A stretch of 11,139 nucleotides of DNA, from contig CAMYWS010000024.1 of NCBI GenBank assembly GCA_947302865.1, positions 1 to 11,139 of the forward strand, in the 5' to 3' direction. Positions 6,325 to 11,139 of this stretch are shown here, piece after piece; position 1 is the stretch's first letter; every line of letters begins with the position of its first letter. Position numbers and translations under genes: made by a program. This DNA is from an uncultured Clostridia bacterium (lineage in GTDB: Bacteria; Bacillota_A; Clostridia; Christensenellales; CAG-138). The notes below the pieces were generated by a model, which worked only from the letters and a program-made list of their open reading frames with translations, did no database searches and was not told the DNA's origin.

Positions 6325-9300
6325 ATGAAACCGTTCGTACATCTGCATGTACATACCCAATACAGCCTGCTGGACGGCGCTTCGCGCATTCCGGAACTTG
6401 TGAAACGCGCGAAGGAGCTCGGACAGACCGCCATCGCGATCACCGACCACGGCGTAATGTACGGTGTGATCGACTTTTATCGTGCGTGCATTGCGGAAGG
6501 CGTCAAGCCGATCCTCGGTATGGAAACTTATGTTGCGAAGGGAAGATATGACGCGCAGGATACAAAGGACAGGGATTCGGCGCATCTCATCCTGCTTGCA
6601 AAGAATCAAACCGGTTATCAGAACCTGATGCTGCTTTCCTCCGAAGCATTCATTCACGGATTCTATTACAAACCGCGTATCGACTACGATCTTCTCCGAA
6701 AGCACCATGAAGGGCTGATCTGTCTTTCCGCGTGTCTTGCGGGCGACATCCCGCAGTCGCTTTTGCGCGGACAGGACGCGCGCGCATACGAAATCGCCGG
6801 GATGCTCAAAGAAACATTCGGCGAGGATTTCTATATCGAACTGCAGAACCACGGCATTCCCGAACAGGCTGAAGTCCTGCCGAAGCTGCGTACGCTTGCA
6901 AGGACGCTCGGGATCAAGACGGTCGCAACAAACGACATCCATTACGTCAAAAAAGACGACGCTGACGCGCAGGACGTTCTTCTGTGCATCCAGACGCAGC
7001 GGTTTGTCGACGAGACCGACCGCATGCGCATGGAAACAGACGAATTCTATCTGAAATCCTATGACGAGATGGCGGCAGCGCTGCCGAATGATACCGACGC
7101 GCTCGACAACACCAATGAGATCGCCGGAAAATGCAATATCGAGATCAAGTTCGGCGTTCGCAGACTGCCGCATTTCACCGCGCCGGACGGCATGGACAAC
7201 GATAAGTTCCTCCGAAAGCTCTGCGACGAAGGCATGCAGCGCAAGATGCCGGACGGCGGGAAGGAAGCGCGTGAACGTCTCGAATATGAGCTGTCCGTTA
7301 TAGAAAAGATGGGGTTTGTCGACTACTATCTCATCGTATGGGACTTTATCCATTACGCGAAAACGCACGGCATCATGGTAGGTCCCGGAAGAGGCAGCGG
7401 CGCGGCGTCGCTTGCAGCGTACTTCCTCGATATCACGGACGTCGACCCGCTGAAATACAATCTGCTTTTCGAGCGGTTCCTCAATCCGGAACGTGTTTCC
7501 ATGCCCGATTTCGACGTGGATTTCTGCTATGAGCGCAGACAGGAAGTTATCGATTACGTCGGAGAAAAGTACGGCGAGGGACACGTCGCACAGATCATAA
7601 CGTTCGGCACAATGGCAGCAAAAGCGGTCGTGCGCGACGTTGCGCGCGTGCTGCGCGTTCCGTATGCCGACGCGGACAAGCTTGCGAAACTCATCCCGAA
7701 CGTATTAAAGATCACGCTTTCCGACGCGATCCAGATGAACGCAGAACTGAAAACGCTGTATGAGAGCGACGAAACCATGCGGCGTGTGCTCGACCTGTCC
7801 ATGAAACTCGAAGGTCTTCCGCGCCACAGCTCGACGCATGCGGCTGGCGTCGTGATCTCCGGCGTACCGCTGAACACGGTCGTCCCGCTGACCAGCAACG
7901 AAGGCGCGCTTACGACGCAGTTCCCGATGACGACGCTTGAAGAGCTCGGTCTTCTCAAGATGGACTTTCTGGGGCTGCGTACGCTCACGATCATCCGAGA
8001 CGCACTCGATTTCATCCGGCAGGAGGGAAAGCAGGTCCCCGATTTTTCGAAGAACGATTTCGATGATCCCGGCGTCTGGGAGATGATCGCGTCCGGCGAT
8101 ACGGACGCCGTGTTCCAGCTTGAATCCGGCGGCATGCGTCAGTTCATGATGCAGCTACGACCCGATTGCTTTGAAGACCTGATCGCGGGTATTTCCCTGT
8201 ACCGGCCGGGTCCGATGGAGCAGATCCCGCGCTATATCCGCGGCAAGCACGAGGGAAATATCGAATACGCGCATCCGCTGATGGAGCCGATTCTCAAGAA
8301 CACGTACGGCTGCATGGTCTATCAGGAACAGGTCATGGAGATCGTGCGCTCGCTTGCGGGATACAGCTACGGTCGAAGCGATCTTGTCCGACGCGCCATG
8401 TCCAAGAAAAAACATGACGTCATGGCAAAGGAACGCACATTCTTTGTGTACGGCACGGACGGCGTCGACGGCGCGATCAAGCGCGGCGTACCCGAGGACG
8501 TTGCCAACCATATTTTTGATGAGATGATGGACTTTGCGTCCTATGCGTTCAACAAGGCGCACGCAGCCTGCTACGCGGTCGTCGCGTATCGCACGGCGTA
8601 TCTCAAACGCTATTATCCGACTGAATTGTTTGCGGCGACCATTAACGGATACCGGCAGAACACGGACAGCGTCGCCGCATACGTGTATGATGCGCGAAGA
8701 CTCGGGATCAGGATCCTTCCGCCTGACGTGAACCGTTCACTTGCTTTGTTCAACGTCGAAGACAACGCGATCCGCTTCGGTCTGTCGTCCGTCCGAAACG
8801 TATCGGAAAACGTCATGCGCGACGTCGTGCAGGACCGAAAGGAAAAAGGTCCGTTCAAGAGCTTCGAAGATTTCGTCAACCGTACGCACGGGCTAAACAA
8901 GCGTATGCTCGAAGGTCTGATTGCCGCCGGGTGTTTCGACAGCATGGGATATACCCGGAACAGTCTGCTGTCGGTCTATGCGCAGGCGCTTGACGCCGCG
9001 CAGCGCGCGCAAAAAACACGCGAAACCGGTCAGCTTTCCCTGTTTGATCTCGACATCGGCAGCGAAATGATTGAACAGACGACGCTTTCGATCCCGAAGC
9101 TCCCCGAGCTTCCGCACGCCGCGCTGCTCGCCAAGGAACGCGAAGCGACCGGCCTGTATCTGTCCGGTCATCCGCTGGATTCGTTTGCCGCTGCTCTGGA
9201 GCGTCTACCTTACACCGTACAGCAGCTTTCGGAAGCGGACGGAACAGGAGAGATCCTGGACGAAATGCCGGTCACCGTCGGCGGGATGCTCAGCAGCTGT

Positions 9301-9741
9301 AAGCAGCGCCCGACCAAAAGCGGAAGCGGACTCATCGGTCTCGGCGTACTGGAAGGACATTCCGGTACCGTCGAGCTTATGCTGTTCCCGAAAACGCTGC
9401 AGACGTGCTCCGCACAGTTCTTTGACGAAAATATCGTTGAGATCACAGGACGCATTACGATCCGTGAGGATCGCGCAAACTCGATCCTCGTCGATACGTT
9501 GACGTCATTGAAAGACGCCATGCAGACGCTGTATATCCGTCTTCCGTACATCGACGGCGAGCAGCAGAAACGCATTCGCGCGATCACGCATTCGTTCCCC
9601 GGAAACACGTCCGTCGTACTGTATGATACGGCGAAACGGATCGCGAAAGGCGCGCCGAAGGATTGGTACGTGAATCCGAGCGAGTCGCTCATCCGCGCGC
9701 TGAAAGCCGAGTTCGGCGAGGAGAATGTCGTATTGAAATGA
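6325..9741 (+). CDS. dnaE: DNA polymerase III alpha subunit (DnaE-type)
   Basis: This is a C-family replicative polymerase of 1138 residues, the usual DnaE length. Domain order: an N-terminal PHP domain (about 1-280) with HLHVH (His8, His10), TDH (Asp41, His42), Glu67, His87 and NDIH (Asp204, His206). The catalytic core follows, with GPGRGSGAASL, PDFDVDF (394-400) and MDFLGL (Asp547) supplying the three catalytic aspartates. Next come SLYRPGPM and the fingers, then a helix-hairpin-helix region near 850-885. A canonical beta-clamp-binding motif QLSLF spans 903-907, and an OB-fold lies at about 980-1055. The PHP metal ligands look intact, unlike E. coli alpha. The start is set by GGAGG (6316-6320), 4 bases upstream. 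The open frame reaches back to 6238, but that part runs through a terminator and promoter. Gram-positive bacteria usually also have PolC, which is not in the window. The stop overlaps the next gene by 4 bases. Confidence 0.97.
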   Translation: MKPFVHLHVHTQYSLLDGASRIPELVKRAKELGQTAIAITDHGVMYGVIDFYRACIAEGVKPILGMETYVAKGRYDAQDTKDRDSAHLILLAKNQTGYQNLMLLSSEAFIHGFYYKPRIDYDLLRKHHEGLICLSACLAGDIPQSLLRGQDARAYEIAGMLKETFGEDFYIELQNHGIPEQAEVLPKLRTLARTLGIKTVATNDIHYVKKDDADAQDVLLCIQTQRFVDETDRMRMETDEFYLKSYDEMAAALPNDTDALDNTNEIAGKCNIEIKFGVRRLPHFTAPDGMDNDKFLRKLCDEGMQRKMPDGGKEARERLEYELSVIEKMGFVDYYLIVWDFIHYAKTHGIMVGPGRGSGAASLAAYFLDITDVDPLKYNLLFERFLNPERVSMPDFDVDFCYERRQEVIDYVGEKYGEGHVAQIITFGTMAAKAVVRDVARVLRVPYADADKLAKLIPNVLKITLSDAIQMNAELKTLYESDETMRRVLDLSMKLEGLPRHSSTHAAGVVISGVPLNTVVPLTSNEGALTTQFPMTTLEELGLLKMDFLGLRTLTIIRDALDFIRQEGKQVPDFSKNDFDDPGVWEMIASGDTDAVFQLESGGMRQFMMQLRPDCFEDLIAGISLYRPGPMEQIPRYIRGKHEGNIEYAHPLMEPILKNTYGCMVYQEQVMEIVRSLAGYSYGRSDLVRRAMSKKKHDVMAKERTFFVYGTDGVDGAIKRGVPEDVANHIFDEMMDFASYAFNKAHAACYAVVAYRTAYLKRYYPTELFAATINGYRQNTDSVAAYVYDARRLGIRILPPDVNRSLALFNVEDNAIRFGLSSVRNVSENVMRDVVQDRKEKGPFKSFEDFVNRTHGLNKRMLEGLIAAGCFDSMGYTRNSLLSVYAQALDAAQRAQKTRETGQLSLFDLDIGSEMIEQTTLSIPKLPELPHAALLAKEREATGLYLSGHPLDSFAAALERLPYTVQQLSEADGTGEILDEMPVTVGGMLSSCKQRPTKSGSGLIGLGVLEGHSGTVELMLFPKTLQTCSAQFFDENIVEITGRITIREDRANSILVDTLTSLKDAMQTLYIRLPYIDGEQQKRIRAITHSFPGNTSVVLYDTAKRIAKGAPKDWYVNPSESLIRALKAEFGEENVVLK

Positions 9742-11139
9742 AGCAGACAAATCCTTTTCAGAAGAATCAGGAGCTTACGCTCGATATCACGGGCGTAACG
9801 AGCGAAGGACAGGGCGTCGGCAGATGCGAAGGCGTCGCGTTTTTTGTTCCGTTTGCACTGCCCGGCGAAACGGTCCGCGCACACGTCATCAAAACAGAAA
9901 AAAGGTTCTGTATCGCAAAAATCGTTGAGATTTTGAAACCTTCCGAGCATCGTGTCACGCCCCGGTGTGAAGCATACGAAAAGTGCGGCGGCTGCGCGCT
10001 GATGCATATGGACTATGCGGAACAGCTCAAAACAAAAACGCAGACCGTTCGGGACTGTCTCGAACGGCTCGGCGGTTTTACCGATATCGAAGTACAGGAC
10101 ACGATCGGTATGGACGACCCGTGGCGCTACCGCAACAAGGGCAGTTTTCCGATCGGCCTCGCGGAGGGAACGGCTGCTTTCGGATTCTATGCGGAGCGCA
10201 GTCACCGGTTGATCCCGCTCTTTGACTGTCCGATCGAGGACGCGCGCATCACCGCGCTTGCGCGTACGGTTACGGAATGGGCGAATCGCAGCCATGTTCG
10301 CATCTATAACGAGCAGACGGGTAAGGGTTGTCTTCGCGCCTGCGTTGTCCGTGTCACGTCCGCCGGAGAGCGTATGGTCGTCGTTGTTACGAAAGGCGAA
10401 CTTCCCGCAAAAGAATCGCTGCTGCGAATGCTCGACGTTGAATCGTTGTATCATAACCGCAACGATGCGAACACCAACGTGATCTTCGGAAAACAGTTTA
10501 CGCTTTTGAAAGGCAAACCGCAGTTAACAGAGAAGCAGAATGCGCTTCTGTTCGGCGTCAGCCCGCAGAGCTTTCTGCAGGTCAATCCGATCCAGACGAA
10601 AGCGCTTTATGAAACGGCGCTCCGGTTTCTCGATCCGAAACCGAACGAAACCGTAACCGACGTATACTGCGGCATCGGAACGATCTCGCTTGCGATCGCA
10701 AGGCATGCGGGGAAGGTGATCGGAATCGAATGCGTACCGGAAGCGATCGAGGATGCAGGAAAGAACGCGCAAATGAACGGAATCGGCAATACGGAGTTTA
10801 TCTGCGGACTTGCGGAAGATGTTTTGCCGAAGCTTGTTAAGGACGGTATGCGCCCTGATGCGATCATTATCGACCCGCCGCGGAAGGGATGCGAACAATC
10901 CGTGCTGTCCGCCATCGCGGAAAGCGGCGTCAGCCGCGTTGTTTACGTTTCCTGTAACCCCGCGACGCTTGCGCGTGACGCAAAGATCCTCTCGACATAC
11001 GGTTATGATATACGCCATGTCCAACCGATCGACATGTTCCCGCACACGCAACATGTCGAGACGGTTGTCCTTTTGTGTAGGGAAGAGAAGGAAGAGAAGA
11101 AAATGATTTCTGATGAAAAGAGCAGATACAAATCATGGA
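9738..11139 (+). CDS. rlmD: 23S rRNA (uracil-5-)-methyltransferase, TrmA/RumA family, 3' end beyond the window
   Basis: This SAM-dependent enzyme family makes 5-methyluridine in 23S rRNA (U1939 for RlmD; U747 and U1939 for the Gram-positive RlmCD). The target cannot be settled from sequence. An N-terminal TRAM domain (about 11-65) is followed by the iron-sulfur cysteines Cys77, Cys83 and Cys86 and a fourth, Cys164 (in LFDCPIED). The methyltransferase domain has a SAM-binding loop DVYCGIGTISLAIA, IIDPPRKGC, the nucleophile in VSCNPATLARD (Cys406) and the general base in HVETVVLL (Glu441). The ATG overlaps the dnaE stop as ATGA; a GAGGAG (9718-9723) lies 14 bases upstream, so the gene is probably coupled to dnaE. 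The frame is still open after 467 complete codons at the window edge. It runs at least 20 residues past the point where simple family members end, with a charged stretch rich in Lys and Glu. Confidence 0.93.
   Translation, partial: MKQTNPFQKNQELTLDITGVTSEGQGVGRCEGVAFFVPFALPGETVRAHVIKTEKRFCIAKIVEILKPSEHRVTPRCEAYEKCGGCALMHMDYAEQLKTKTQTVRDCLERLGGFTDIEVQDTIGMDDPWRYRNKGSFPIGLAEGTAAFGFYAERSHRLIPLFDCPIEDARITALARTVTEWANRSHVRIYNEQTGKGCLRACVVRVTSAGERMVVVVTKGELPAKESLLRMLDVESLYHNRNDANTNVIFGKQFTLLKGKPQLTEKQNALLFGVSPQSFLQVNPIQTKALYETALRFLDPKPNETVTDVYCGIGTISLAIARHAGKVIGIECVPEAIEDAGKNAQMNGIGNTEFICGLAEDVLPKLVKDGMRPDAIIIDPPRKGCEQSVLSAIAESGVSRVVYVSCNPATLARDAKILSTYGYDIRHVQPIDMFPHTQHVETVVLLCREEKEEKKMISDEKSRYKSW

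Noticed and set aside
5575..7584. A 669-codon open frame on the - strand opposite dapB, the terminator/promoter gap and dnaE
   Set aside because: It lies entirely opposite two well-supported genes and crosses their terminator and promoter. Its translation is rich in Arg, His, Val and Phe with no recognisable motif, as expected of a shadow frame in a genome with strong codon bias.
11103..11139. A separate new gene starting at ATG 11103
   Set aside because: It is in the same frame as the methyltransferase with no stop codon between them, so an independent gene cannot be claimed. It is reported only as a possible internal start.

Overview
The window comes from an endospore-forming Bacillota, most likely a class Clostridia member with moderate-to-high GC. 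The evidence is three dedicated sporulation genes (spoIVA, gpr, spoIIP), strong GGAGG ribosome binding sites, and protein sequences that resemble Gram-positive family members. No mobile element, CRISPR array, tRNA or rRNA gene was seen. All eight genes lie on the + strand, coding density is very high, and no gene-free stretch exceeds about 140 bases.

Layout. (1) Bases 1-141 hold a possible sigma-E-type promoter. spoIVA follows, and a hairpin terminator closes it. (2) gpr (spore germination protease) and spoIIP (engulfment peptidoglycan hydrolase) follow as a pair, the same order as in Bacillus. The 39 bases between them fold into a 12-bp hairpin that buries the spoIIP ribosome binding site. 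(3) A near-consensus extended -10 sigma-A promoter, whose -35 overlaps the spoIIP stop codon, drives asd-dapA-dapB. These encode the aspartate-semialdehyde to tetrahydrodipicolinate steps of lysine/diaminopimelate synthesis. A GCAA-loop terminator ends this operon. (4) A second extended -10 promoter drives dnaE (replicative DNA polymerase III alpha) and an overlapping TrmA/RumA-family 23S rRNA m5U methyltransferase that is still open at the window end.

How the genes fit together. SpoIVA builds the coat basement layer, SpoIIP thins septal peptidoglycan during engulfment, and GPR degrades small acid-soluble proteins at germination. DapA and DapB make precursors for peptidoglycan and lysine, and the DapA product is also the precursor of spore dipicolinic acid. 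dnaE and the rRNA methyltransferase are housekeeping genes.

I did not find an undescribed system. The window reads as a conserved chromosomal core region. The points most worth checking are the spoIIP ribosome-site hairpin, the short GPR that seems to lack both a propeptide and a C-terminal-half segment, and the in-frame continuation of the rRNA methyltransferase past its usual end.
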